Origin: Bacteroidales bacterium
Lineage (GTDB): Bacteria > Bacteroidota > Bacteroidia > Bacteroidales > VadinHA17
Assembly (NCBI GenBank): GCA_003518245.1
Contig: DOZA01000327.1
Coordinates: forward strand, 1-22,714
Direction of reading: 5' to 3'
DNA: 22,714 nucleotides
Under the pieces are notes generated by a model. It worked only from the letters and a program-made list of their open reading frames with translations. It had not been told where the DNA came from and made no database searches. Shown one piece after another: positions 1-7,656 of this stretch. Within the stretch, counting starts at the first letter, position 1; the number at the start of each line of letters is the position of its first letter. Made by a program: the position numbers and the translations under genes.

Positions 1-1227
1 CATATAAGTGAATGTTGCTTCCGGACTACTTTCATCATCGATCACTTTTAGCAGGCCATGGCCGGGGGTAGCACCCGAACTTACCTGGAGACCGTCATTC
101 ATACAGCTGACAGGGGTAACAGACCCTGCATAGGATACAACTTCCATTTCATCAACACCGATATTAAAATATTCCCTTGCCCTTATCCCCATCTTGACAC
201 CTATGATTGCATAAATGCCAAGGTGACGATGAAGCTCGTTAGTAAGCACACCGGCTTCAAATTCCTCTTTGCCATGACGCTTTATTATTTCAGGGATATA
301 TTCTTGTAAATCAGGGAAGTAATATGATGTATCAGAAGGGATGTCTTTAAAAACCTGGTTCCTGTTTACCGTGTTGCCTGATAGTATATCACAAATCATA
401 TCATCGGTGATCATTCCCGCTTCGGGCAGAAAAAAGGATAGCTTACCGGCTGTATCTACTTTAAATATAGATGGGTAATGGAGGTAAACGGGTATCATAT
501 CATCAAACATGCCAACAATGAAGTCATGGTCTTTGCCAGAGTGGAGCAGGGAAGCAGTATTTTTAGCATAAGGTGTGTTTATTTCAGCTATTTGATTTAT
601 AAGACCGTTATCATATAATTCCGGGGAATAATATCCAACAATATCTATCGGTACCTCTCTCTGTATCATCTTCAGGGCGGCCAGCGTATCAAGCTCGTAA
701 TTGAATCCTTCAAGTGGTTCAATACCATCATTGCTCCAGATGATTTTTTTAACCTGATTGAAAAGGCTGGGATTATCTTCAGAAAAATGGTATGCAGTAT
801 TAAGGCTTCCAAGTGAGATAAAGCTAAAAGGTGTCTTCTCATGTTCCAATACATAGCTTAGCACCTCGTAATAATTTTCTGCGTTATCAGCGTTAAGATT
901 CGTTTCATCAGCCCATTTATATGCCAGGGGGAGGGCCATCTCATTGTATCCTGACTCCCTGTTAATACCCACAGGCAGCCCTTCATGGTGATAAGCATTG
1001 AGCAGACTTCTGACTTTAACCCATGCCTCATGAGCAGGTATTACCCCTCCTGATGCAATAATGGCCAGCACCCTGACATCGGGTGAAGCGAGTAACATAT
1101 TGATAGCTTTAAGGTCATCCATACCTCCATCTGTATCAATAATAACATAATGGGATGGTTTCCACGGATGAGCAAATATTAATTGTGTGCATAGTATTAA
1201 TATTAATGCACTTACTATTCTCTTCAT
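1..1227 (-). CDS. Secreted nucleoside hydrolase-like protein with C-terminal FmdE-like domain (3' end outside window)
   Basis: The frame is open for 409 codons from ATG at 1227 to the window edge, with no stop, so the protein is truncated only by the window. Residues 1-19 form a Sec signal peptide ending IFA, so the product is probably periplasmic. Residues 26 to about 310 resemble inosine/uridine-preferring nucleoside hydrolases: the family's Ca2+/ribose-binding pattern DxDxxxDD is present as DTDGGMDD (31-38). Residues about 325-409 resemble FmdE (formylmethanofuran dehydrogenase subunit E family): HRHLG at 333-337 matches the HxHLCPG start, with the family Cys and Pro absent, and Cys375 followed by a Gln/Gly-rich stretch matches the second conserved block. 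The family hydrolyses the N-glycosidic bond of ribonucleosides; the true substrate here is unknown. It diverges from the cytochrome-SUMF1 gene across about 100 bp. The nucleoside hydrolase assignment is firm, the FmdE assignment is from motif pattern only. Confidence 0.82.
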   Translation of the reverse strand, partial: MKRIVSALILILCTQLIFAHPWKPSHYVIIDTDGGMDDLKAINMLLASPDVRVLAIIASGGVIPAHEAWVKVRSLLNAYHHEGLPVGINRESGYNEMALPLAYKWADETNLNADNAENYYEVLSYVLEHEKTPFSFISLGSLNTAYHFSEDNPSLFNQVKKIIWSNDGIEPLEGFNYELDTLAALKMIQREVPIDIVGYYSPELYDNGLINQIAEINTPYAKNTASLLHSGKDHDFIVGMFDDMIPVYLHYPSIFKVDTAGKLSFFLPEAGMITDDMICDILSGNTVNRNQVFKDIPSDTSYYFPDLQEYIPEIIKRHGKEEFEAGVLTNELHRHLGIYAIIGVKMGIRAREYFNIGVDEMEVVSYAGSVTPVSCMNDGLQVSSGATPGHGLLKVIDDESSPEATFTYM

Positions 1228-1328
1228 AATATTTCTTTATTATATGCGACTGTAAAAATACACAAATGTCGTGCCCATATGAAAAAGTTTTTTCTATATT
1301 GAGCGATCATTCTTTCCATTGATGATTT

Positions 1329-2843
1329 ATGAAAAGGTTCTGGATAATATTCATACCCGGGATAATTATAGGCATGTTAATTATTACTGGTGGCAATAAG
1401 GCTGTAAAGGTTACTTCAACAGATGAATTTTGTGCCAGCTGTCATGTTCACCCACAGGCAACCACCTCGTGGAAACAGTCAGTGCATTATATCACAGTAT
1501 CGGGAACAAAAACCGGATGCGTGGAATGTCACCTGCCACCGAAAGGACAGGGACATCTGCCGGCCAAGGTAAGAACAGGCTTAAGGGATTTATGGGGTTA
1601 TTTATTCAAGGATCCGGAAAGTTTTGACTGGGAAGAAAAATCCAGACTTGAAAATGCAAGACATCATGTTCCCGAGAGCAGTTGCTTATATTGTCATGGA
1701 ACATTGTTCACTCCCGAATTATCCAGGGAAGGGGAGGAGGCACATCTGTATTATGACCAGTCGGAGAAGACCGATGATTTGCACTGCATTAACTGTCATT
1801 TAAATGCAGGTCATTATATTGAAGGATATATACATGGTGGGAATGAGGGTTTTGGTAAAGACATCAATATTCCTGACACTGTATATAAGCATCCTGGCAG
1901 GGCAGATGGTTTAAATAGCTTTACAGAATATATTCCCGGTTCAGCTGTTTCCTTTGATATGATTGCCATACCGGGAGGAAGTTTTTTGATGGGCTCGCCC
2001 GAGGATGAGCCATACAGGGAGCAGGATGAGGGGCCCCAGACAGAGGTCAGTGTGGATCCATTCTTTATGGGTGAGATAGAAGTAAGCTGGGATGAGTATC
2101 TGGTATTTTATGCACAGACCTCGGCCGAAGGCAGGACAAGCGATACTGAAGGCTTGCGGGCTGAGGAAGCTGTTGATGCCATTACCGGGGCTACCCCTCC
2201 CTACGGGCAGCCCGACCAGAACTGGGGCCTGGGTAAAAGACCCGTTATATCAGTTACTCATCATGCTGCTGAAACTTACTGCAGGTGGCTGAGCCGGGTA
2301 ACAGGCAAAACATACAGACTGCCTACCGAGGCTGAATGGGAGTATGCATGTAGGGCAGGTACCGGGGAGATTTATTTCTTTGGGGGTAGACCTACTGATT
2401 ATGAGAGAAGAGGACTGGCTGCCAGATTGAGGAAGAATGATACCGCAAAAATTAATACCTTTGTTGTGTATCAGGAGAACAGCCCGGGCAGAACCCAGAA
2501 ACCTGATTTAGTAAAGCCAAATCCTTTCGGCCTTAAGAATATGTTGGGTAATGTAGCCGAATTTTGCAGTGACTGGTATTCAGAAGATGCATACTCAGAG
2601 TATAAGGGTGGCCCGGTAAATAATCCTACAGGGCCTGAGTATGGAGAGGAACATGTAATCAGGGGAGGTTCATTTAAAGATAATGCCGGAGATCTCAGAT
2701 CGGCAAGCAGGGCTAAAACAAGCACTGATGAATGGCTGAGGACAGACCCTCAGATACCCAAAAGCATATGGTGGTACTCCGATTGCTTCCATGTGGGCTT
2801 CAGGGTGGTATGCGAATATGATGAAAAGACAGGTAAAAAATAA
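1329..2843 (+). CDS. Tetrahaem NapC/NrfH-type cytochrome c fused to a SUMF1/FGE-like domain
   Basis: 504 aa. An uncleaved N-terminal anchor (residues 4-20) precedes four CxxCH haem-binding motifs at residues 35, 64, 119 and 153. The anchor and spacing resemble NapC/NrfH/NirT quinol dehydrogenases, which pass electrons from membrane quinol to periplasmic enzymes. The usual CxxCHxM of haem 1 is CASCHVHP here. Residues about 205-495 form a formylglycine-generating-enzyme-like (SUMF1) domain, seen in IPGGSFLMGSP (214-224), RLPTEAEWEYACRAGT, NMLGNVAEF, VIRGGSF and VGFRVV. The two catalytic cysteines that follow the GGS motif in true FGE are absent (the segment reads GGSFKDNAGDLRSASR), so sulfatase maturation is unlikely and a binding or structural role is more probable. 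It is the first gene of a run with a Gfo/Idh/MocA oxidoreductase and a sialidase-like lipoprotein. The domains are clear; the electron-transfer partner is inferred. Confidence 0.87.
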   Translation: MKRFWIIFIPGIIIGMLIITGGNKAVKVTSTDEFCASCHVHPQATTSWKQSVHYITVSGTKTGCVECHLPPKGQGHLPAKVRTGLRDLWGYLFKDPESFDWEEKSRLENARHHVPESSCLYCHGTLFTPELSREGEEAHLYYDQSEKTDDLHCINCHLNAGHYIEGYIHGGNEGFGKDINIPDTVYKHPGRADGLNSFTEYIPGSAVSFDMIAIPGGSFLMGSPEDEPYREQDEGPQTEVSVDPFFMGEIEVSWDEYLVFYAQTSAEGRTSDTEGLRAEEAVDAITGATPPYGQPDQNWGLGKRPVISVTHHAAETYCRWLSRVTGKTYRLPTEAEWEYACRAGTGEIYFFGGRPTDYERRGLAARLRKNDTAKINTFVVYQENSPGRTQKPDLVKPNPFGLKNMLGNVAEFCSDWYSEDAYSEYKGGPVNNPTGPEYGEEHVIRGGSFKDNAGDLRSASRAKTSTDEWLRTDPQIPKSIWWYSDCFHVGFRVVCEYDEKTGKK

Positions 2844-2861
2844 CTCATAACTCTTAACTCA
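2841..2861 (+). repeat. Three tandem 7-bp repeats in the leader of the Gfo/Idh gene
   Basis: TAACTCA, TAACTCT and TAACTCA follow each other directly. The first T-A-A is the stop codon of the cytochrome gene, and the array nearly fills the 27-bp gap before the next ATG at 2871. Copy-number change would alter spacing, not reading frame, because the array lies outside both coding regions. Confidence 0.7.
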
Positions 2862-2870
2862 TTTATAACT

Positions 2871-4214
2871 ATGAAAAAGCCAATATCACGACGTAACTTC
2901 CTGGGCAAAGCTGCAGTTGCCGGTGCTGCAGGTGCAGTAGTGCCCTCATTTATGAATTCCTGTGCCCATGACGGGAAAATGAAAGATATAATATTGCCTG
3001 GTTTTAATGACCAGGCACCTGACGGTCCTGAGCTAAAAGCAGGGCTTATAGGATGTGGTGGACGGGGTACCGGTGCTGCAATAAATTTTTTGTCGGCCGG
3101 TACTAATCTTAAGGTAACAGCACTGGGAGATGTGTTCACAGACAGGCTGGAATCATGCAGGGAAAGATTATTAAATCAGAAAGACAATGAGGTGGCTGAT
3201 GAAAACTGCTTTATTGGATTTGATGCATACCAGAAAGTGATAGATTCGGGTGTGGATATAATTATTCTTGCCACACCACCTTACTTCAGGCATGAACAGT
3301 TTGCTGCAGCCGTAAATGCACGCAAGCATGTTTTTATGGAGAAACCTGTGGCAGTTGATCCTGTTGGTGCCAGGTCAATTATGGCCACTGCCAAAAAAGC
3401 TGAAAGCATGAGGCTTAACGTGGTAACAGGAACACAGAGAAGACACCAGAGGGATTATGCAAATACATATGCCAGGGTGGCCGCAGGTGAGATAGGGGAT
3501 ATAGTAAGTGCCAATGTTTACTGGAATGGTGGCAAGCTATGGCACAGGAATCCCAATCCTGATTGGACAGAGATGGAATATATGATACGCGACTGGGTAA
3601 ACTGGTGCTGGCTGTCAGGTGATCATATTGTAGAGCAGCATGTGCATAACCTTGATGTGGTTAACTGGTTTACAGGCATGCATCCTGTTAAAGCGGTAGG
3701 CTTCGGAGCAAGGCACAGAAGGGTTACAGGTGACCAGTTCGATAATTTCAGTGTTGACTTTGTTATGGGAAACGGCATACACGTACACAGCATGTGCCGA
3801 CAGATTAACGGATGTGTTAATAATGTCTCTGAAAGGATACAGGGAACACGGGGCTCATCAAACTGCAGAAACCAGATATATGATCTTGGCGGTGAATTGA
3901 TATGGAGCTATGAGCCACAGGGGACAAACGAAGAAGGAAAAGCAGTATTAAAAGTAGGACCATACGACCAGGAACATATTGACTTTGTAACAGCAATCAG
4001 AACCGGAGGATATATCAATGAGGCGGAAAACACGGCAATATCAACCATGGTAGCTATTATGGGTAGGATATCAGCTTATACCGGCAAGGAGACAAGCTGG
4101 GATGAAATGATGAACTCAGACCTTAAACTGGGACCCAAAGTATTTGAATTCGGACCAGTTGATATATCAAAGAATGTACCTATACCGGGAGAGGCATTTA
4201 AGCCAAAGGTATAA
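2871..4214 (+). CDS. Tat-exported Gfo/Idh/MocA family oxidoreductase
   Basis: 447 aa. The N-terminus carries a twin-arginine signal (SRRNFLG, residues 6-12) and an Ala-rich hydrophobic stretch; Cys31 after MNS could also be a lipidation site. Family members are NAD(P)-dependent dehydrogenases or oxidoreductases of sugars, inositols and related polyols. The Rossmann glycine loop is GCGGRG (61-66), the conserved EKP motif with the catalytic Lys is at 157-159, and H259-N-L-D262 matches the active-site His/Asp region. Tat export suggests that the protein folds around its nicotinamide cofactor before crossing the membrane, as in glucose-fructose oxidoreductase. It starts 27 bp after the cytochrome-SUMF1 gene and its TAA overlaps the next ATG (TAATG), so the three genes are likely one transcript. 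The substrate is unknown. Confidence 0.92.
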   Translation: MKKPISRRNFLGKAAVAGAAGAVVPSFMNSCAHDGKMKDIILPGFNDQAPDGPELKAGLIGCGGRGTGAAINFLSAGTNLKVTALGDVFTDRLESCRERLLNQKDNEVADENCFIGFDAYQKVIDSGVDIIILATPPYFRHEQFAAAVNARKHVFMEKPVAVDPVGARSIMATAKKAESMRLNVVTGTQRRHQRDYANTYARVAAGEIGDIVSANVYWNGGKLWHRNPNPDWTEMEYMIRDWVNWCWLSGDHIVEQHVHNLDVVNWFTGMHPVKAVGFGARHRRVTGDQFDNFSVDFVMGNGIHVHSMCRQINGCVNNVSERIQGTRGSSNCRNQIYDLGGELIWSYEPQGTNEEGKAVLKVGPYDQEHIDFVTAIRTGGYINEAENTAISTMVAIMGRISAYTGKETSWDEMMNSDLKLGPKVFEFGPVDISKNVPIPGEAFKPKV

Positions 4215-5524
4215 TGGATTTTCTGAAAAAGGTTTTGTACATAATGGCAGTTGTTTCAACTGCCATTGTCTTATTCGGTTCATGCAGCGGAGACAGAAAT
4301 ACACTACCTGTCGTGTATGCCCCGGGTGAAGGGGAGGCCCCCTCATACCCATATTTCAATATCCCGGTAATTGACCTGGATGGTGATACTCACCGGCAGG
4401 TAATAGTTGACAGGGAAGAAGGACAGTACCTAGGGCACCCTACCACTGTACTCCTGGATGATAATAAGACAATGTTATGCGTATATCCCAAAGGGCATGG
4501 CAGTGGTGAGATAGTGTATAAAAAAAGCTATGATGCCGGACTTACCTGGACAGACAGGCTGCCGACACCTGAAAGCTGGAAAACATCAAAAGAGGTGCCA
4601 ACACTCTATCGCATGATAGATCAGGAAGGTAAAAAAAGAATCGTAATGTTTTCCGGGTTGTATCCTGCACGAATGGCAATAACAGAAGATGATGGCCAAA
4701 CATGGACTGAGCTTGATACTGTTGGTAACTGGGGAGGAATAGTAGTAATGGGTGCTATGACAGATCTTAAAACAGGTAAAGGCCAATATATGACCTTTTT
4801 CCATGATGATATGAGGTTTTTTACTGAGGATGGTATGTCAATCTACGAAGCTGACAGGGAAAACAATGAATCCAGTCTCTTTACCCTGTATAAGACCATC
4901 AGTAATGATGGAGGATTAAGCTGGGAATATCCCGAGATCGTTTTTCAATCGAGAGAAATGCACCTGTGTGAACCACGTATTATCAGGTCGCCCGGTGGGG
5001 ATCAAATAGCAATGCTGTTGAGAGAGAACAGCCGAAGAACAAATTCGCAGATTATTTTTTCGGATGATGAAGGTAAGACATGGTCAGAACCCAGACCCTT
5101 ACCCAATGCCCTTACAGGTGACAGGCACGTTCCAAAGTATGCACCTGACGGCAGGCTACTGATCTCATTCCGTGACAGAAGTCCAAGCTCCTACTCAGGT
5201 GAAATGATAAAAATAGCCAGGGAGAGAGGAGAGACTGATTATAGTAAGCTTGCAAAAGAAACAGGCCTTGGCTCTCCTACCGAAGGAGATTGGGTAGCCT
5301 GGGTGGGCACTTATGATGACTTGGTTAATGGGGGTGAGGGGCAATACAGGATCAGAATCAAGGACAATAAAAACGGGTGGGATACAACCTACCCCGGTGT
5401 GGAAGTGCTTCCAGATGGTATTTTTATTCTGACCACCTATGGCCACTGGGAGAAAGACAGGCAACCATATATACTGTCAGTCCGGTTTAAGCTTGAAGAG
5501 ACTGATAAACTGGCCGGATTTTAG
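4214..5524 (+). CDS. Sialidase-like (Asp-box beta-propeller) lipoprotein
   Basis: 436 aa. The N-terminal hydrophobic segment ends FGSC (Cys24), a relaxed lipobox of the kind common in Bacteroidota, so an envelope lipoprotein is expected. Four Asp-box motifs (SxDxGxTW type) lie at residues 105-112, 157-164, 230-237 and 283-290, as in six-bladed sialidase propellers. Arg255 (EPRIIRSP), Arg270 (LLREN) and Arg320 (FRDRSP) could supply part of an arginine cluster, but no clear FRIP motif is visible, so cleavage of sialic acid is not established; members of this wide family act on, or just bind, various glycans. The start ATG overlaps the stop of the upstream oxidoreductase gene by one base, which points to translational coupling and a shared pathway. 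The gene ends 14 bp from a convergent gene. Confidence 0.85.
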   Translation: MDFLKKVLYIMAVVSTAIVLFGSCSGDRNTLPVVYAPGEGEAPSYPYFNIPVIDLDGDTHRQVIVDREEGQYLGHPTTVLLDDNKTMLCVYPKGHGSGEIVYKKSYDAGLTWTDRLPTPESWKTSKEVPTLYRMIDQEGKKRIVMFSGLYPARMAITEDDGQTWTELDTVGNWGGIVVMGAMTDLKTGKGQYMTFFHDDMRFFTEDGMSIYEADRENNESSLFTLYKTISNDGGLSWEYPEIVFQSREMHLCEPRIIRSPGGDQIAMLLRENSRRTNSQIIFSDDEGKTWSEPRPLPNALTGDRHVPKYAPDGRLLISFRDRSPSSYSGEMIKIARERGETDYSKLAKETGLGSPTEGDWVAWVGTYDDLVNGGEGQYRIRIKDNKNGWDTTYPGVEVLPDGIFILTTYGHWEKDRQPYILSVRFKLEETDKLAGF

Positions 5525-5538
5525 TCCTCAAAAAAGTT

Positions 5539-6123
5539 TTATTTCTTCTTTGTGTGATGCAGAAGTGTCTTTTTGCGTGGAGGCGGAGCAACCTGGTGGA
5601 AAACTTCCTTGTTAACCAGCTTTATTGATTCAATGGTATAAAGAGCACGGGGATTGTATTCATTGATAATTTTTAATACCGACTTTACCATACTCCTTTT
5701 TACAATTACATATACAACACCCACTTCACCTTCCACACCATGAGCTCTTATTGATGTAACACCAAAACCAGAATCTTTCAGGGCTTCAACAAGGTCAAGG
5801 GCTTCACTTTTGGTTATTACCCTTATCATCTCATGACCTATGGCAAGACGCTCCTCAAGCAACATGCCTATATAATTACCTGTAGCAAAACCACCAGCGT
5901 AGGCAATGTAGGCTACCCAGTTATCAAGGTCCTGGAAGATCCTGCTGATAGCAAGTAACCATATAAGTATCTCAAAAAAACCTATTATCGGGGCAATATG
6001 CTTCATCCCCCTGGCAACAAATATTATTCTTATAGTCCCAAGGGAAACATCAGCTATCCTGGCAAAAAATATAAGAAGAGGCAGTACCAGGTAAGAAAAG
6101 ATATCACTGTTTATTATATCCAT
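5539..6123 (-). CDS. UPF0316-type membrane protein (DUF5698 and DUF2179 domains)
   Basis: 194 aa. The first 85 or so residues contain three hydrophobic segments (about 9-27, 42-60 and 65-85) with the DUF5698 pattern of a Gly-Thr-Ile-Arg stretch (SLGTIRIIFVARG) between the first two. Residues about 95-175 are a soluble DUF2179-like domain, thought to bind a small ligand in related YitT/YebE-type proteins. The last 20 residues are a Lys/Arg/Pro-rich tail, probably cytoplasmic. The biochemical function is unknown. The gene is convergent with the sialidase-like gene and is separated from the next minus-strand operon by the GC-rich spacer, so it probably has its own promoter. Confidence 0.88.
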   Translation of the reverse strand: MDIINSDIFSYLVLPLLIFFARIADVSLGTIRIIFVARGMKHIAPIIGFFEILIWLLAISRIFQDLDNWVAYIAYAGGFATGNYIGMLLEERLAIGHEMIRVITKSEALDLVEALKDSGFGVTSIRAHGVEGEVGVVYVIVKRSMVKSVLKIINEYNPRALYTIESIKLVNKEVFHQVAPPPRKKTLLHHTKKK

Positions 6124-6226
6124 GATTAAAAGTAAATGAATTATTTATATTCCAATATTCCATCCTCTGCCCTAAGTAGCTGGGCGTGGGTCAGACTGCG
6201 TCCGCCGAAACTGGTCACGGATCTGG

Positions 6227-6244
6227 TCCCGATAGCTATCGGGA
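6227..6244. repeat. Perfect 18-bp palindrome in a GC-rich spacer
   Basis: TCCCGATAGCTATCGGGA is fully self-complementary, and outer CGGA/TCCG arms extend it with a small bulge. It lies in a patch (about 6178-6290) visibly richer in G+C than the flanking DNA, between the end of the five-gene minus operon and the start of the UPF0316 gene. Similar palindromes are, as far as I recall, dispersed many times in Bacteroidota genomes. It could act as a terminator stem for the operon, although no U-run follows. Confidence 0.65.
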
Positions 6245-6292
6245 TCCGCGCCAGCGAAGGTGGAAATACTCGGTCCCATTAATCCAATATAG

Positions 6293-7654
6293 TCACTCCA
6301 GTGCCTTTTTCAGCGCCTCCATTGTTGTATAGTATTTAACTATCATATTCGGTACTTCCCATTCCGGCATATTTCCTTTCTCCAGGTATTCAATATATTT
6401 CTCTGTTACCTGGCTAAAATGAGCTTCGTGACCTGCCCTGTATTCATCAGGTATACTGAATTTCCAGATCATATCACCGACACTCTCTACTGTAATACCT
6501 TTCCATGGCAGATCATGGACAATTGTGTTGATAAAGTCAGTATCTATTTCATTCGTGTGAGTCCTGAGATAAAGTGCCGGCCTGTAATTCTCATCCTTAC
6601 CCTGCCTGATAAAAAGATCACATTTGCTACCTCTCATTATTGAATAATGTGTGTCGCCTGTCCCTTCAGGAGCCATGTATTTCCATTCAACAACTACTTT
6701 TGCCCAGGTATCTTTAATCTTATAAATGATCTCACCATTGGCATATACCTGTATGTTACCATCTATATTATATTTTTCAAGGTATGGAGGAAATTCTTCG
6801 AGACCTGTAACTTTCTTGAAATCATCTTTGCTCAATATTGTAGGCCATCTTCTTGCTGAAATAATTTCAATATCCGATTTATTAAGTATGATCTCAGGGT
6901 AACACTCCCACTGTATCAGGTCAACCAGGTGGGTTGTAACATCAACAATACCTTCACCCTGCTGGTTGGTATCAAAAAACCATGGGGGTCTGACAAGGGC
7001 TGAGCCAGAGACATATTTAAAGAAATGATGTGTACTTTCTTTGGTTACAGCCGGCTCCTCTGCTGAGCCTTTAACAAGAGAGCCGAAGAGGTCTGCTTTC
7101 TGGGAGAGGGCTTTTTGAAGCATCGTTGTTATTTCGTATCTCTCGGTCATAATATCATATAGCAGCACGTTTTTTTCCCGGGCTGCCTCAAATGCTTTTT
7201 CCAGCAAAGGGAATTTATCCGGTGTAATAACCATAGGTTTATCGGCCAGCACATTAAGGCCGGCTGTAACAGATTTAAGGATATAATCCGTTTTCTTATT
7301 GTTACTACCCGCAAGAACAACCACATTACCGGGTCTTTTCTCAATCATCTCTTCAAAAAAATTATCCCCGGCATAAGTATTTTCGATCCAGCTAGTAGGA
7401 TTGTTCTCCCTGTTATTGAAAGCTTTGATCCTGTCAAGGTGCAGATCCAGGTCATTACCTCCAGGTGCATAGACATAGGCTTCAGGGGACACATTATCAT
7501 ACATGCTTTTCTGTACCAGGGCAGCATGGAAATGTCCGGGGTCAACAGTCATTAACTTGATTGTATCCATTTGTTCAGCTTTTTCATTATTGCCTGTATT
7601 GCATGATGATATACACATCAATATTATTATTGGTACAAAGCCGGTGTGTTTCAT
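6293..7654 (-). CDS. Sec-lipoprotein Gfo/Idh/MocA-like protein with atypical nucleotide loop
   Basis: 453 aa. The N-terminus is a lipoprotein signal with lipobox ISSC (Cys18), not a Tat signal. The body matches the Gfo/Idh/MocA-like group carrying the 'putative oxidoreductase C-terminal' domain. After beta-1 the usual GxGxxG is replaced by a VDPGHFHAAL loop, while a DKP motif (LADKPMVI) stands where EKP normally lies, and YDIMTERYEI follows. The pattern agrees with my recollection of that subfamily. Because Sec exports unfolded chains, a soluble nicotinamide cofactor would have to be picked up outside the cytoplasm, so the protein may use another cofactor or none. It is the last gene of the minus-strand operon, 2 bp after the Tat-type Gfo/Idh gene, which suggests that the two work together. 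The family call is firm, the reaction unknown. Confidence 0.85.
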   Translation of the reverse strand: MKHTGFVPIIILMCISSCNTGNNEKAEQMDTIKLMTVDPGHFHAALVQKSMYDNVSPEAYVYAPGGNDLDLHLDRIKAFNNRENNPTSWIENTYAGDNFFEEMIEKRPGNVVVLAGSNNKKTDYILKSVTAGLNVLADKPMVITPDKFPLLEKAFEAAREKNVLLYDIMTERYEITTMLQKALSQKADLFGSLVKGSAEEPAVTKESTHHFFKYVSGSALVRPPWFFDTNQQGEGIVDVTTHLVDLIQWECYPEIILNKSDIEIISARRWPTILSKDDFKKVTGLEEFPPYLEKYNIDGNIQVYANGEIIYKIKDTWAKVVVEWKYMAPEGTGDTHYSIMRGSKCDLFIRQGKDENYRPALYLRTHTNEIDTDFINTIVHDLPWKGITVESVGDMIWKFSIPDEYRAGHEAHFSQVTEKYIEYLEKGNMPEWEVPNMIVKYYTTMEALKKALE

Positions 7655-7656
7655 AA

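Noticed and set aside
672..854. Short minus-strand frame inside the nucleoside hydrolase gene
   Set aside because: It overlaps the longer frame with clear domain motifs and has no family features; it is a shadow frame.
1239..1266. TTTG and TATAAT on the minus strand as promoter of the nucleoside hydrolase gene
   Set aside because: The predicted transcript start would be only about five bases from the ATG, and the -7 element does not fit the Bacteroidota form.
1329..2843. The SUMF1 domain as a true sulfatase-activating enzyme
   Set aside because: The two catalytic cysteines after the GGS motif are missing and no sulfatase is encoded nearby.
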